DNA of 64,000 nt from Dehalococcoidia bacterium (GCA_021295965.1 JAGWBI010000002.1:18110-82109), one strand, 5' to 3'. Counted from the stretch's first letter, positions 25,044 to 33,773 are shown. Translations and numbers: made by a program. The notes: generated by a model from the sequence alone, not told the origin.

Positions 25044-25598
25044 ATGCGGGTCATGGTATTGGTGAAGGCCACGGTGGACAGCGAGGCCGGTACTATGCCT
25101 TCCGTTGAACTGATGGAGGCGATGGGCAGGTACAACCAGGAGTTGGCCGCATCCGGCGTCCTTTTAGGTGGGGAGGGCCTCAAACCATCATCCCAGGGAA
25201 AACGGGTGGCGTTCCATGGACCCGAGCGGACGGTCTCTGACGGGCCATTTTTGCCGCCTCGCGAGTTGGTGGCCGGCTTCTGGCTGTGGGAAGTGAAAGA
25301 CATGGCCGACGCGGTTGAGTGGATCAGGCGTTGCCCCAACCCCATGCTTGGTCTCAGCGAAATCGAGATCCGTCCCCTGTATGAGATGGAGGACTTTGGA
25401 GATAACGTTCCCCAAGAGCTTTGCGAACAGGAGGAAATCCTGCGCCGGGCCAGGGCCTTTCCAAAGTCACGAATAGCGGTCTTCCGCCCCAAACCGTCAT
25501 TCCCGCGAAAGCGGGAATCCAGAAGGCCGGATTCCGGCTTTCGCCGGAATGACGGATTAACTTTGGAAAGGCCCTGGCGCCGGGCCACGGGCGGTTGA
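25044..25598 (+). CDS. YciI/DGPF-domain protein with a repeat-derived C-terminal extension
   Basis: Residues 1-135 are a YCII-related (DGPF) domain: MRVMVLVKAT at the start, GPERTVSDGPFLPPRELVAGFWLWEV with the DGPF motif, and ADAVEWIRRCP. Such small proteins are linked to ECF-sigma systems or act as minor enzymes. GGAGG lies upstream of the ATG. From residue 136 the protein is translated from an inserted palindromic element: residues such as SFPRKRESRRPDSGFRRNDG are the telltale product of a dispersed repeat. Removing the 135-base insert joins EEILRRA directly to TGG-stop, so the ancestral protein had 139 residues. Confidence 0.85.
   Translation: MRVMVLVKATVDSEAGTMPSVELMEAMGRYNQELAASGVLLGGEGLKPSSQGKRVAFHGPERTVSDGPFLPPRELVAGFWLWEVKDMADAVEWIRRCPNPMLGLSEIEIRPLYEMEDFGDNVPQELCEQEEILRRARAFPKSRIAVFRPKPSFPRKRESRRPDSGFRRNDGLTLERPWRRATGG
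25442..25587. mobile_element. MITE-like palindromic element with 11-bp direct repeats
   Basis: Direct repeats GCGCCGGGCCA (25442-25452 and 25577-25587) flank a roughly 124-base element whose ends are inverted: the arms at 25450-25467 and 25560-25577 are a perfect 18-base inverted repeat, CCAGGGCCTTTCCAAAGT. Inside, CCGTCATTCC (25494-25503) and GGAATGACGG (25546-25555) form a second inverted pair around CCGCGAAAGCGG-type hairpins. Element plus one direct repeat is 135 bases, an exact multiple of three, so the host reading frame survived. No transposase is encoded. Confidence 0.75.
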
Positions 25599-25666
25599 CT
25601 CGTTCCTTCCCGGCACGACCGCATGTGCAGTGTAAACATCCAGAAACTTCGGAGATCGGTGAATTG

Positions 25667-26110
25667 GTGACCAATGTCAGGATTGCAGCCGAGGCGGACC
25701 GAGACGCGTTGGTAAATTTGGTCCGCAAACTGCTGGCGGAACTGGGTGGCGCCCCACCATCGGCAGACGATATGTCAGAGGTGTACCACCGTTTCAGCGG
25801 CGGCGGCGATGCCGGGTTCGTGGTTCTTGGCGAAACCGGGGGCGAAATAACTGCGGTCTGCACCGTGTCCTTCGTCGAAGCGATGCGCAGTCTGGGTCGA
25901 TACGCCATCATCCAGGAAATGTTGGTGAAACCCCCGCAACGCAGCGCCGGCATCGGTATGGAGGTGCTGCGTTTCGCGTTGAACCAGGCAGTTTCCCGCG
26001 GATGCCGCATGGTCGAGTTGGGAACCCCCTTTCATGGTGACCGGCAAATCCCGTTCTACCAGCGCGCCGGATCCACGAACGTGGGTGCACGGCTGCGTTG
26101 GCGCGCTTGA
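25667..26110 (+). CDS. GNAT-family N-acetyltransferase
   Basis: A 147-residue acyl-CoA-dependent acetyltransferase. The domain begins VRIAAEADRDALVNLVRKLL. The central strand and acetyl-CoA loop are IIQEMLVKPPQRSAGIGMEVLRFAL, where R/Q-x-x-G-I-G is the pyrophosphate-binding motif, and the FYQRAG helix near the end is typical. GTG 25667 and TTG 25664 are both possible starts after GGAG at 25651. The acceptor substrate is unknown. It overlaps the next gene. Confidence 0.82.
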   Translation: MTNVRIAAEADRDALVNLVRKLLAELGGAPPSADDMSEVYHRFSGGGDAGFVVLGETGGEITAVCTVSFVEAMRSLGRYAIIQEMLVKPPQRSAGIGMEVLRFALNQAVSRGCRMVELGTPFHGDRQIPFYQRAGSTNVGARLRWRA

Positions 26111-26676
26111 CCGAAACGAGTCTCGCCCAACGCCGCCTCATCCTGGTAAGGCACTGCGAAGCATCCGGGCAGCAACCAGGCGCCGCGCTCACCGATGCCG
26201 GTCTGGAACAGGCTCGCGAACTGGCCGAGTTTCTCTCCGGCGCACCGGTTGACCGCATCGTTGCCAGCGCCTACGTCCGCGCCCAGCAAAGCATCAAACC
26301 CCTGGCACAACGGCTGGGGTTGCCCGTCCATATTGATCCCCGGCTGAACGAGCGCAATCTTTCACCCCGGCCTGTTGCCAATTGGCGGGAGGTGTTGCGC
26401 GATTCGTTTGAAGATTGGGACCTGCGCGCCCCGGGAGGGGAATCGGCCCGGGAGGTGCTGGTACGAGGCTGGGAATGCCTGAATAACCTCCTGAATGAAG
26501 GCAATCAACTGCCATTGGTCGTCACGCACGGCAATTTGATGAGCCTGGTCCTGCACTCGCTCGACCCATCCTTCGGCTACGCGGGTTGGCTGGATCTGAC
26601 CAATCCCGACGTGTATGCACTGCAATCCGACGCCAATGGGGGACTGGTTTTCCGCCGAATCTGGCGACCGGGCTGA
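26098..26676 (+). CDS. Histidine phosphatase family protein
   Basis: A phosphoglycerate-mutase-like (branch 1) phosphatase. The phosphohistidine motif is LILVRHCEA near residues 14-22, with a Cys where GluG is often seen (RHG becomes RHC). LNERNLSP and the second catalytic His in VVTHGNLMS complete the site. The length is about 190. Two TTG starts are possible (26098, and 26107 which overlaps the preceding TGA as TTGA). It is probably co-translated with the GNAT gene. The substrate is not predictable. Confidence 0.85.
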   Translation: MARLTETSLAQRRLILVRHCEASGQQPGAALTDAGLEQARELAEFLSGAPVDRIVASAYVRAQQSIKPLAQRLGLPVHIDPRLNERNLSPRPVANWREVLRDSFEDWDLRAPGGESAREVLVRGWECLNNLLNEGNQLPLVVTHGNLMSLVLHSLDPSFGYAGWLDLTNPDVYALQSDANGGLVFRRIWRPG

Positions 26677-26772
26677 CCCCGGACGGTCGGTTGCGCCCCG
26701 TAATCAATCCCTATAAAGTGAGCGTGTTACGTGTGAAACGACCACACCAAGGCAGGCACAGGAGGCAGCATC

Positions 26773-27528
26773 ATGGCCAGACTTGAAGGCAAAGTCGCCC
26801 TCATCAGCGGCGGCGCGAGGGGTCAGGGCGCGGTGGAGGCGCGGATGTTCGCTGAGGAAGGCGCCAGCGTCGTCATTGGCGACATCCTGGACGAACAGGG
26901 ACGCCAAACCGAAGCGGAATTGCAGGAACTCGGCTACAACGTCACCTACGTGCATCTGGACGTCACCAGCGAATCGGATTGGGAAGCGGCGGTACAGACC
27001 GCGGTAAGCGCCTATGGGAAGCTGGATGTACTCCTGAACAATGCCGGTATCCTGATCCGCAAGAACATTGAAGAAACCACCGAAGCGGACTGGGACCGCA
27101 TCTTCGCCGTCAACGCCAAGGGCGTTTTTCTCGGCACCAAGGCGGCTATACCAGCCATGCGGGCCGCCGGCGGCGGTTCCATCATCAATATCTCTTCCAC
27201 CGCCGGCCTTGTGGGCAGCCCAAACGGTTCGGCCAGCTACACCGCCACCAAAGGGGCCGTCCGCCTGTTCACCAAGTCAACGGCGATCCAGCACGCAAGC
27301 GAGGGGATACGCTGCAACTCCATCCACCCCGGCCCCATCGAGACGGATATGATCGCGGACACGCTGAACGATCCTGCGAACATGGAGCTCCGTATGCAGA
27401 GACTGCCCCTGCAGCGGGTGGGCAAACCCAGCGAAATCGCCTACCCGGCCATTTATCTGGCGTCCGACGAGTCTTCGTTCGTCACGGGTTCGGAAGTGGT
27501 GGTCGACGGCGGGACGACCGCCGCGTAA
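26773..27528 (+). CDS. SDR-family oxidoreductase
   Basis: A classical short-chain dehydrogenase of 251 residues. The NAD(P)-binding motif is GGARGQG (residues 13-19), NNAG is at about 89-92, and the catalytic Ser-Tyr-Lys are S141/S142, Y156 and K160 (SYTATKGA). D37 after beta-2 favours NAD over NADP. It ends with VTGSEVVVDGGTTAA. AGGAGG precedes the ATG. It is 12 bases upstream of an amidohydrolase, so the pair may act in one catabolic route. The substrate is unknown. Confidence 0.93.
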   Translation: MARLEGKVALISGGARGQGAVEARMFAEEGASVVIGDILDEQGRQTEAELQELGYNVTYVHLDVTSESDWEAAVQTAVSAYGKLDVLLNNAGILIRKNIEETTEADWDRIFAVNAKGVFLGTKAAIPAMRAAGGGSIINISSTAGLVGSPNGSASYTATKGAVRLFTKSTAIQHASEGIRCNSIHPGPIETDMIADTLNDPANMELRMQRLPLQRVGKPSEIAYPAIYLASDESSFVTGSEVVVDGGTTAA

Positions 27529-27540
27529 GGAGGTCCCAAC

Positions 27541-28350
27541 ATGGCTACCGTGATCGACACCCATTGCCACGCCTCGCCCTACTGGTTCGAGCCGGTGGAG
27601 ATTCTGCTGGATGAGATGGAACGGGCCGGCGTGGATCAGGCGGTGCTGACCCAGTTCTTCGGCGTTTTCGACAACAGCTACCTGGTGGAGGCGGTGCAGC
27701 GTTTCCCCGGACGGTTCGCCGTCATCGCCATCGTTGACCACACCCAGCCCGACGCCGTTGACCGGGTTGCTGATTTGAAGGATCAGGGCGTGGACGGACT
27801 GAGGTTCCAGTGCTCGTGGCGGTCCCCCGGCGACGACCCATTGGCCCTGTGGCGCAAGTGCGCCGAACTGGGCGTGGTGGCCAGCGTGATGGGGCCAGCG
27901 GAACATTACGCCGCGCCGGAGTTCGAGGAGATCATCCGCGAACTGCCCAATCTGAACGTCGTCGTAGAGCACCTGGCTGGTGTCGGGGCGTTCTGGGGGC
28001 CGGGCCGCGCGGATACGGAAATCCCAATGGATGCCTACCGCAAGTCGCTGGAACTTTCGAAGTACCCCAACGTGTACATGAAGATACCGGGCCTGGGGGA
28101 ATTTTGCCCTCGGCCGCAGCCATTCCGCCAGCCGATACCTTTCGATAACATTCCCCCGTTGATCGAAATGGCGGTGGAAGCCTTCGGGGGCGACCGGCTC
28201 ATGTGGGGCAGCGACTTCCCACCTTCGGCAAACCGCGAAGGGTACCGCAACGCCCTGCGGTTCCCGATGGAGCTGATCGAATATCCCAGCACCGAGGCGC
28301 GGGATATGGTGTTCGGCGGCACGGCGGCGAAGCTCTGGGAGTTCCGTTAG
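27541..28350 (+). CDS. Amidohydrolase (ACMSD-like, amidohydrolase 2)
   Basis: A metal-dependent TIM-barrel hydrolase or decarboxylase of 269 residues. The metal site begins with DTHCH (residues 6-10), a second-sphere His occurs in VVEHLAGVG, and the catalytic Asp is in LMWGSDFPPS. The C-terminal FGGTAAKLW is a standard family end. AAGGAGG precedes the ATG. It is probably co-transcribed with the SDR gene upstream. A dicarboxylate or lactone substrate is possible; not resolved. Confidence 0.9.
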   Translation: MATVIDTHCHASPYWFEPVEILLDEMERAGVDQAVLTQFFGVFDNSYLVEAVQRFPGRFAVIAIVDHTQPDAVDRVADLKDQGVDGLRFQCSWRSPGDDPLALWRKCAELGVVASVMGPAEHYAAPEFEEIIRELPNLNVVVEHLAGVGAFWGPGRADTEIPMDAYRKSLELSKYPNVYMKIPGLGEFCPRPQPFRQPIPFDNIPPLIEMAVEAFGGDRLMWGSDFPPSANREGYRNALRFPMELIEYPSTEARDMVFGGTAAKLWEFR

Positions 28351-28375
28351 GCCATTCGCATTTCGTTATCTTGAC

Positions 28376-28403
28376 GTAGGGGCGAATAGTCATTCGCCCC
28401 TAC
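28376..28403. repeat. 28-bp palindrome, GTAGGGGCGAAT-N4-ATTCGCCCCTAC
   Basis: A perfect palindrome with 12-base arms between two plus-strand genes. It has the GAAT-type core and is identical in arms to the copy at 33774. Confidence 0.85.
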
Positions 28404-28423
28404 CCACAAATGGAGGCGTTACC

Positions 28424-28945
28424 ATGCCACGATTCGCAGTTGATCTGAACACGGCGGAGGGCCGTGGGAAAGTAGGTGGACAACCCTGGCGCGTCGCTCC
28501 GGGACTGGTGCCTGGCGAGCCCAACGAAGGTCTGACCGCGCGGCTTCTGGATACGCCGGCCAGGCTGACCGACTACGACGATTCCGGCTGGGATGTATGC
28601 GATAACGTGCGCCAGAGCCTCTCCGTGGGCTTTACATTCGCATGGTATCGCATCGCCGTGACGTTGCCGGAGTCCATCGACGGAGTCAGCGTGGCCGGCT
28701 CCCGGGTTTGGTTCGAGACCAACTTCGACAACTACGGAGAGGTGTGGGTCAACGGCGAAATTGACCGGGCCTACGGGAGCATTGTCGGCCTGAACACGCC
28801 GCACCGGGTCGAGATAGCCGAGGTCGGTGAACCCGGTTCGCAATACGTCATCGCGTGCCTGTGCCTGAACGGGCCACTTGCCGCGCCACGTGGTGGGATC
28901 TTCATGCGCTTTGCCACGCTGGCCTTCGAGTCGACGGATAATTGA
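28424..28945 (+). CDS. Hypothetical beta-sandwich protein
   Basis: A 173-residue protein with an excellent ribosome site (TGGAGG) before the ATG. The central VWFETNFDNYGEVWVNGEIDRAYG resembles the galactose-binding-like sandwich of glycoside hydrolase family 2 sugar-binding domains, where W-V-N-G is common; TDYDDSGWDV is similar to the opening of such domains. There is no signal peptide. The role is unknown; it may bind a carbohydrate or act as a small accessory of the upstream amidohydrolase. Confidence 0.7.
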   Translation: MPRFAVDLNTAEGRGKVGGQPWRVAPGLVPGEPNEGLTARLLDTPARLTDYDDSGWDVCDNVRQSLSVGFTFAWYRIAVTLPESIDGVSVAGSRVWFETNFDNYGEVWVNGEIDRAYGSIVGLNTPHRVEIAEVGEPGSQYVIACLCLNGPLAAPRGGIFMRFATLAFESTDN

Positions 28946-28968
28946 TGCGTTGCCAAAATAAACGCAAT

Positions 28969-28997
28969 GTAGGGGCGGGTTTCAAACCCGCCCCTAC
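28969..28997. repeat. 29-bp palindrome, GTAGGGGCGGGTT-N3-AACCCGCCCCTAC
   Basis: A perfect palindrome of the GGGTT-core subtype between the convergent ends of the beta-sandwich gene and the dienelactone hydrolase gene. Confidence 0.85.
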
Positions 28998-29023
28998 GAC
29001 TCGGGGACCGTGAAAGATTCCGC

Positions 29024-29770
29024 CTACGATAGGTGCTGGCCGTAGAACTGGAAGATGCGCTCCCAGGCTGCATTGGCGGCTTCCACTGCGTAACTGGGCC
29101 GGTCAACTGCGACAAACCCGTGCCCGGCGTTGGGATAGACCTCGTACTCCCAGGACTTGCCGGCGGCCTTGATGGCGGCGTCGGTGACCTTCACCTCATC
29201 CACGGTGGGCCGGGCGTCATCCGCACCGAAAATGCCCAGCAGCGGACACGAGAGGTCGTTGACGAACTCAATGGGAGCGTGGGGCATGGCCTCGGTGGGA
29301 GGCTCCGTGTCGCGGGGGGTCACGCCGCCGCCCCAGCAGTCCACCGCTGCGCTGAGGCCCTTGAGCTTGCAGGCGGCCAGGAATACCTGGCGACCACCGG
29401 AGCAGAAGCCGATAATGCCGACCTTGCCGTTATACCCGCTCAGGTGCTGCAGATAGCTGATGGCGCCGGCAGCGTCGCCCATGGTGCGCTCGTCCGGCAT
29501 CCCGCCCTTGTCGCGGATGCTGGCGCTGTTGGCGTAGGGGTCGCTGGAACCCTCGCGGTAGTGAAGGTTGGGGGAGATGGCGATGTAGCCGTTGTGGGCG
29601 AACTTTCGCGCCATTTCCTTGGTGGCGTCGTCCCAGCCGGGCATGTGGTGGAAGAGCATTACGGCGCCGAATGGGCCAGCGCCCATTGGCCGCGCCAGAT
29701 AGGCGTTTATGGCGTCGCCGTTGTGTCCCTCAACCCAAACTTCTTCAGCAATCATTCCGTTGTAAGCCAT
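29024..29770 (-). CDS. Dienelactone hydrolase family protein
   Basis: An alpha/beta hydrolase with cysteine nucleophile: C123 in GFCSGG. The Asp (GADDARPTVDEV) and His (NAGHGFVAVDRPSY) complete the triad. The length is 248. GGGAGG precedes the ATG. These enzymes open dienelactones in chloroaromatic catabolism, but many members act on other lactones or esters. It is monocistronic, and convergent with the upstream beta-sandwich gene. Confidence 0.93.
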   Translation of the reverse strand: MAYNGMIAEEVWVEGHNGDAINAYLARPMGAGPFGAVMLFHHMPGWDDATKEMARKFAHNGYIAISPNLHYREGSSDPYANSASIRDKGGMPDERTMGDAAGAISYLQHLSGYNGKVGIIGFCSGGRQVFLAACKLKGLSAAVDCWGGGVTPRDTEPPTEAMPHAPIEFVNDLSCPLLGIFGADDARPTVDEVKVTDAAIKAAGKSWEYEVYPNAGHGFVAVDRPSYAVEAANAAWERIFQFYGQHLS

Positions 29771-29946
29771 GGTGTGATACCTCCCAATTGAATGCGTTGT
29801 TTTTGGATGTTTTCTTGGTCGAATACGGGCCGGTGCAGAACAGCCCGGCGCCTCACGCAGGAAGGTTACTATCGGCCCTGCCGGGTGTCAAACAGCCCTG
29901 CGCCTCCGACTGAGTCGCAGCGTTGGCTCGGCCCGGCTCTCTGGAC

Positions 29947-30723
29947 TTAGTGCAGCCCGGCCTGGGTCAACAGCGCGCGGAGCATTTCGCCCATCTGCGT
30001 TTCGTGTCGGGGAGCGAACTCGGTGAACTCCCGGAGGTTCCGCGCTGCCTCTTCTTCCGGATCAAACCGCTCACCCATCAGCTCGTAGTCGCCAAATAGT
30101 TCCCGATTCCAGATCCGCAGTTCGTCCAGCGTCAACTGCGGTTCAAACTGGAAGCCGTAGGACGGGCCGTAGCGGAACGCCATGGGAAAGCGGACGTAAC
30201 CACCATCACGGCGCAGCATGGTGCCTTCGGCCAGGAGGCTCGCGCCGGCGGGGACGGTGAACTGTTCGCCGTGCAACGTGGGGACCAGCGGGATGCGGAT
30301 TTCGCTGAACACCGGGTCCGACGCGCCGGCGGCAGTAACGTCGATTTTGCGGAGGCCGAACTGGTAACCGCCGGTCGGCGCGACCGCGCCGCCCAGCGCC
30401 CGAGACAATAGTTGCGCTCCCAGGCAGATCCCAACCACCGGCGTCGGCGGTCGACTCCCCACGCCTCCGGTGGCGGCATCGCGGAGATAGGCCATCTCCT
30501 GGATCAGCGCCGGGTAGTTGTCATTGGCCGACATCGGGCCGCCCAGGGATACGATGAGGTCGGTTTCGGTGGCGTGGGGCGCATCGAACTCGACGAAATC
30601 CGGCTCGCCCGCGAAGACCGGAACCATAGTCGTGGCGAAACCGGCATCACGCAGGATCGCGGTGAAATTGCCGCCCAGCGTTTCGACCGGGTGGTGCTGA
30701 ATGATCACCGCGTGTTTGGTCAT
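29947..30723 (-). CDS. Class I glutamine amidotransferase-like protein lacking the catalytic His/Glu
   Basis: A 258-residue protein with the class I GATase fold. The nucleophile elbow VGICLGAQLLSRALGG places C100, and LHGEQF is in the expected place. In the position where active enzymes have FHPE, it reads GFQFEPQ (residues 191-196): the catalytic His is Glu and the Glu is Gln. I infer either another chemistry or loss of glutaminase activity. It overlaps the upstream NUDIX gene by 4 bases (ATGA), so the two are coupled. Confidence 0.82.
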   Translation of the reverse strand: MTKHAVIIQHHPVETLGGNFTAILRDAGFATTMVPVFAGEPDFVEFDAPHATETDLIVSLGGPMSANDNYPALIQEMAYLRDAATGGVGSRPPTPVVGICLGAQLLSRALGGAVAPTGGYQFGLRKIDVTAAGASDPVFSEIRIPLVPTLHGEQFTVPAGASLLAEGTMLRRDGGYVRFPMAFRYGPSYGFQFEPQLTLDELRIWNRELFGDYELMGERFDPEEEAARNLREFTEFAPRHETQMGEMLRALLTQAGLH

Positions 30724-31247
30724 CTTACGTTCGCCCGGTTCCGGACTAGTTCAACCAGCACAGTACGGTCGGTGGGGAAAGCCAATGGTTCCGGCGGATC
30801 ATCGGGCGAGAACCACGCCACGCGATCCAGGTCGTCCGACGCTTCCGCTTCACCGCCAACTATTTCCCCGTAGAACCAGACGCCAACGGTGAGCGCTGCC
30901 GGGTTGTGAAAGTTGGAATGGACCGCGCACACTTCACCAATTCGCACTTCCAGGCCGGTTTCCTCGGCAAACTCCCGGCGAGCGGCCTCGCGTATGTCTT
31001 CCCCCCACTCCACATAACCGCAGGGGATGCACCAGGCACCTTCGTTGCCGCCGGCGGAACGCCGGCCCAACAAGATGCGACCTTGCTTATCAAGGACGAC
31101 CACGGCGACCCCGACTGCCGGGTTGCGGAAGTGGACGAAACCGCATGACGTGCAGCTCGGCCGTGGCAAACCGCCCCGGTTGGCTAGTTTCAATTCCAGT
31201 CTGCACCGGGGACAGTAGTGGTAGTCGGGGGAAACGGAATCAGCCAT
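30720..31247 (-). CDS. NUDIX hydrolase with N-terminal zinc ribbon
   Basis: 175 residues. The zinc ribbon is C12-P-R-C15 ... C32-T-S-C35. The Nudix box runs over residues 77-99 (GYVEWGEDIREAARREFAEE, then TGL), matching G-x5-E-x7-R-E-U-x-E-E-x-G-U. The domain layout resembles NudC-like NADH pyrophosphatases but it is shorter and lacks the N-terminal domain. It is a house-cleaning hydrolase of nucleoside-diphosphate derivatives. Its end overlaps the amidotransferase-like gene. Confidence 0.92.
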   Translation of the reverse strand: MADSVSPDYHYCPRCRLELKLANRGGLPRPSCTSCGFVHFRNPAVGVAVVVLDKQGRILLGRRSAGGNEGAWCIPCGYVEWGEDIREAARREFAEETGLEVRIGEVCAVHSNFHNPAALTVGVWFYGEIVGGEAEASDDLDRVAWFSPDDPPEPLAFPTDRTVLVELVRNRANVR

Positions 31248-31256
31248 CGGTGAGGA

Positions 31257-32837
31257 TCACGTCGCCGCCCGCCCTCGGCGCACCGCCCGACCGGGCAGCG
31301 CTCCGGTGTTCTCGCCCTGTTGGATCACCACCTGGCCGTTGACGATGACGTACTCGATGCCCACCGGATACTGTTTGGGGTTTTCCTTGGTCGCCAACGC
31401 CTTCACGGTGTCAGGGTTGAAGACGACTATGTCCGCTTTGAAACCGTCCCGTAGCAGACCCCGGTCGGGAATGCCCAGCCGCTGTGCCGGGAATGAGGTC
31501 ATCTTCCGGATGGCCTCCGGTAGTTGCAGGTGCTTTTCGGCGCGCACGAATTCCGCCAGCACAATCGGGAAACAGCCGTAGGTTCGGGGGTTGGGATACT
31601 CTCCGAACAGGATGGCGTCGGAGGCGATCATGCCGTAGGGGTGGGACACGAAGGCATAGAGTGTCTGGGCGTTGGTCCCCAGGCCGACGGTGCTGATGCC
31701 CAGGTTCTCCGAGAGGAGCAGGTCGAACAGCGCGTCGGCCGGCTCCTGGCCGCGCATCTCCGCTATGTCCGTGATCAGCCGGCCGTCGTAGATTTGGTTT
31801 TCGGGTTTCGTGAAGTTGGTCAGCCAGTTGTTTTCCAGCCTGCTGGGCGTGATCTCGCGCTTCATCCGCGCTCGGTCGTCGGCGTCCTGCAAAGCGGCGA
31901 TGAGACGCTCCGGGCCACCGTCCTTAGCCCAGTGGGGGAGGCCGATGGTGGGCGTGGTGCCGGAGTAGGGATAGGTGTAGCAGTCAAAGGTGCAATCGAT
32001 CCCCTCGGCGCGCGCGTCCTCCACCAGGCCCAGGTGTCCCAAATGGCTGCCCACTCCGGAAACCGACTGTCGGTAGTGGGTGAGGTGGACCGGGATTCCG
32101 CTGCGCCGACCGATCTCAACGGCTTCGTGCCAGGGCGCGAGGTAGCCCTGGCTGAGCAGGCTGGCGCGCGTGTGGGTGTGATAGATGCCACCCAGCGCAG
32201 CGGCCGTTTCGGAAAGAGCGACCAGCTCATCGGTGTCGGCGTAGGCGCCGGGTGGATAGTCCAGGCCTGTGGAAAGGCCCCATGCTCCTTCCTCCATAGC
32301 CTCACGCACCACAGACTGCATGTCGGCGATTTCGTCAGAGGTTGCGGGGCGCTGTTCCCAGCCGACGCTCCAGATGCGAACCGGAGAGTTGCCCAGGATG
32401 TACGCCATGTTGATAGCAACCGTCCCGTCGTACTTGCCCAGCAGATCAGCCACCGTGAGCCAGTCGGCCGGCATGGGTGGGTAGCCGTTCAGCCCGGCGT
32501 CTAACCAGATGTAGCGGTGCAAGTCCTCCTGCGTCTTGAACGGAGCGTGGGAAATGCCATCAATGCCCACTAACTCGGTGGTGACTCCCTGGCGCACCTT
32601 GGGATCGTGGTGCGGGTCGCCCAAGATGGTCAGGCCCGCGTGGGAATGGAGGTCAATAAATCCTGGGCAGACTACATGGCCGGTTGCGTCGATCACGCGG
32701 GCGGCGTTTTGGCGTAACTCCGCGTCGTCGCCCCGATGAATGGTGACCGTATCCCCGGATATGGCAACGGCGGCGTGGAAGCCGGGACTGCCGGAGCCGT
32801 CGATAACCTGGCCGTTGGTGATGAGTAGGTCGATCAT
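31257..32837 (-). CDS. N-acyl-D-amino-acid deacylase / D-aminoacylase family amidohydrolase
   Basis: 526 residues from the ATG at 32837; a weaker TTG lies 36 bases upstream. The metal site starts with FIDLHSHAG, and IYHTHTRA and IPVHLTHY supply further ligands. The C-terminal FPAQRLGIPDRGLLRDGFKADIVVF and YVIVNGQVV are the composite beta-sandwich typical of the family. These enzymes hydrolyse N-acyl-D-amino acids or related cyclic amides; the substrate is not certain. It is divergent from a carboxymuconolactone decarboxylase-like gene. Confidence 0.9.
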   Translation of the reverse strand: MIDLLITNGQVIDGSGSPGFHAAVAISGDTVTIHRGDDAELRQNAARVIDATGHVVCPGFIDLHSHAGLTILGDPHHDPKVRQGVTTELVGIDGISHAPFKTQEDLHRYIWLDAGLNGYPPMPADWLTVADLLGKYDGTVAINMAYILGNSPVRIWSVGWEQRPATSDEIADMQSVVREAMEEGAWGLSTGLDYPPGAYADTDELVALSETAAALGGIYHTHTRASLLSQGYLAPWHEAVEIGRRSGIPVHLTHYRQSVSGVGSHLGHLGLVEDARAEGIDCTFDCYTYPYSGTTPTIGLPHWAKDGGPERLIAALQDADDRARMKREITPSRLENNWLTNFTKPENQIYDGRLITDIAEMRGQEPADALFDLLLSENLGISTVGLGTNAQTLYAFVSHPYGMIASDAILFGEYPNPRTYGCFPIVLAEFVRAEKHLQLPEAIRKMTSFPAQRLGIPDRGLLRDGFKADIVVFNPDTVKALATKENPKQYPVGIEYVIVNGQVVIQQGENTGALPGRAVRRGRAAT

Positions 32838-32967
32838 AGCGGCAATGATAACGACCAGCGCCGGGGCGGGCAAGTTGGGACTTCACGTTGACCGACGGCC
32901 TCGAGGTTTGTTGATTTAGCCGGCAGGCGGTCTTACACTGCCGCCATCACGGAAGCGGAGGCTCGAC

Positions 32968-33750
32968 ATGAGCGAACTGGATGAACGTTATGAACGGGGG
33001 CAGGAAACGCGGCGGATGTTCGGCGGCGGACAAATCACCGGCGGATCGTCGCCCGGGGCGTGGGACATCGCGCCGGACCTGGAACGCATACTGGGCGAGG
33101 GCCTGTTTGGCACCATCTGGCGGCGGGAAGCGTTAACCCCGGTACAGCGGGAAATGATCACGCTATCATGCCTGATCGTCATGAACCGCGAGGTGCAGCT
33201 GAAGCGCCATTTGAGCAACGCGCTCAACGTGGGCTTGACCCCGGAGCAGGTGGTTGAGCTGATCATCCACGATACCTGGTACGGCGGCGCGCCGGCCGGC
33301 ATCCAGGCGCTCACCCTGTGCAAGCGGGTGTTCGAGGAACGGGGCATCGACTTCACCCCGGCCCGCATACACAATTCCGAGGAGGACCCGGACAGCCTGT
33401 TCCAACGGGGCGACGAATACCGGCGTAACTATATGGGGTCGTCGCCGGCGCGACCGGCTCCACCCACCGAGGCGGAAAGGGAACTGGGCCGCATCACCGG
33501 CGAATACTATTGGGGCGCGACTTGGACCCGTCCGGGTCTGGACCTGCCCAGCCGATGCCTATGCACCATGACCTGCCTGGCCGCCCTGGGACGCGAAGGG
33601 CCACTGCGCAGCCACATCAGGGGCGCGCTGAATATCGGGTTCACCAAGGACCAGGTAATCGAAGTGTTCGGCCACATGACCCTGTACGCCGGTATCCCCT
33701 TCGCCCGGGGCGCCATGGACATCGCCAACGAAATTTTCGCCAGCGCATAA
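32968..33750 (+). CDS. Double-domain carboxymuconolactone decarboxylase family protein
   Basis: 260 residues containing two CMD/AhpD-like repeats: residues about 45-125 (LTPVQREMITLSCLIVMNRE, then LSNALNVGLTPEQVVELI) and 170-255 (LPSRCLCTMTCLAALGREG, then IRGALNIGFTKDQVIEVF). The second repeat contains cysteines like the AhpD redox pair (C-L-C-T-M-T-C). It could be a lactone decarboxylase or a peroxide/thiol protein. Tandem CMD proteins are frequent in this type of genome (inference). It is followed by a palindrome and by convergent zwf. Confidence 0.88.
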   Translation: MSELDERYERGQETRRMFGGGQITGGSSPGAWDIAPDLERILGEGLFGTIWRREALTPVQREMITLSCLIVMNREVQLKRHLSNALNVGLTPEQVVELIIHDTWYGGAPAGIQALTLCKRVFEERGIDFTPARIHNSEEDPDSLFQRGDEYRRNYMGSSPARPAPPTEAERELGRITGEYYWGATWTRPGLDLPSRCLCTMTCLAALGREGPLRSHIRGALNIGFTKDQVIEVFGHMTLYAGIPFARGAMDIANEIFASA

Positions 33751-33773
33751 CGGCAACTGTGCGCCAGTTTTTT

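Noticed and set aside
24781-25065. 94-codon plus-strand frame between tRNA-Lys and the YciI gene
   Set aside because: TTG start without a ribosome site and overlap with the next gene; could be a real small protein but I cannot support it.
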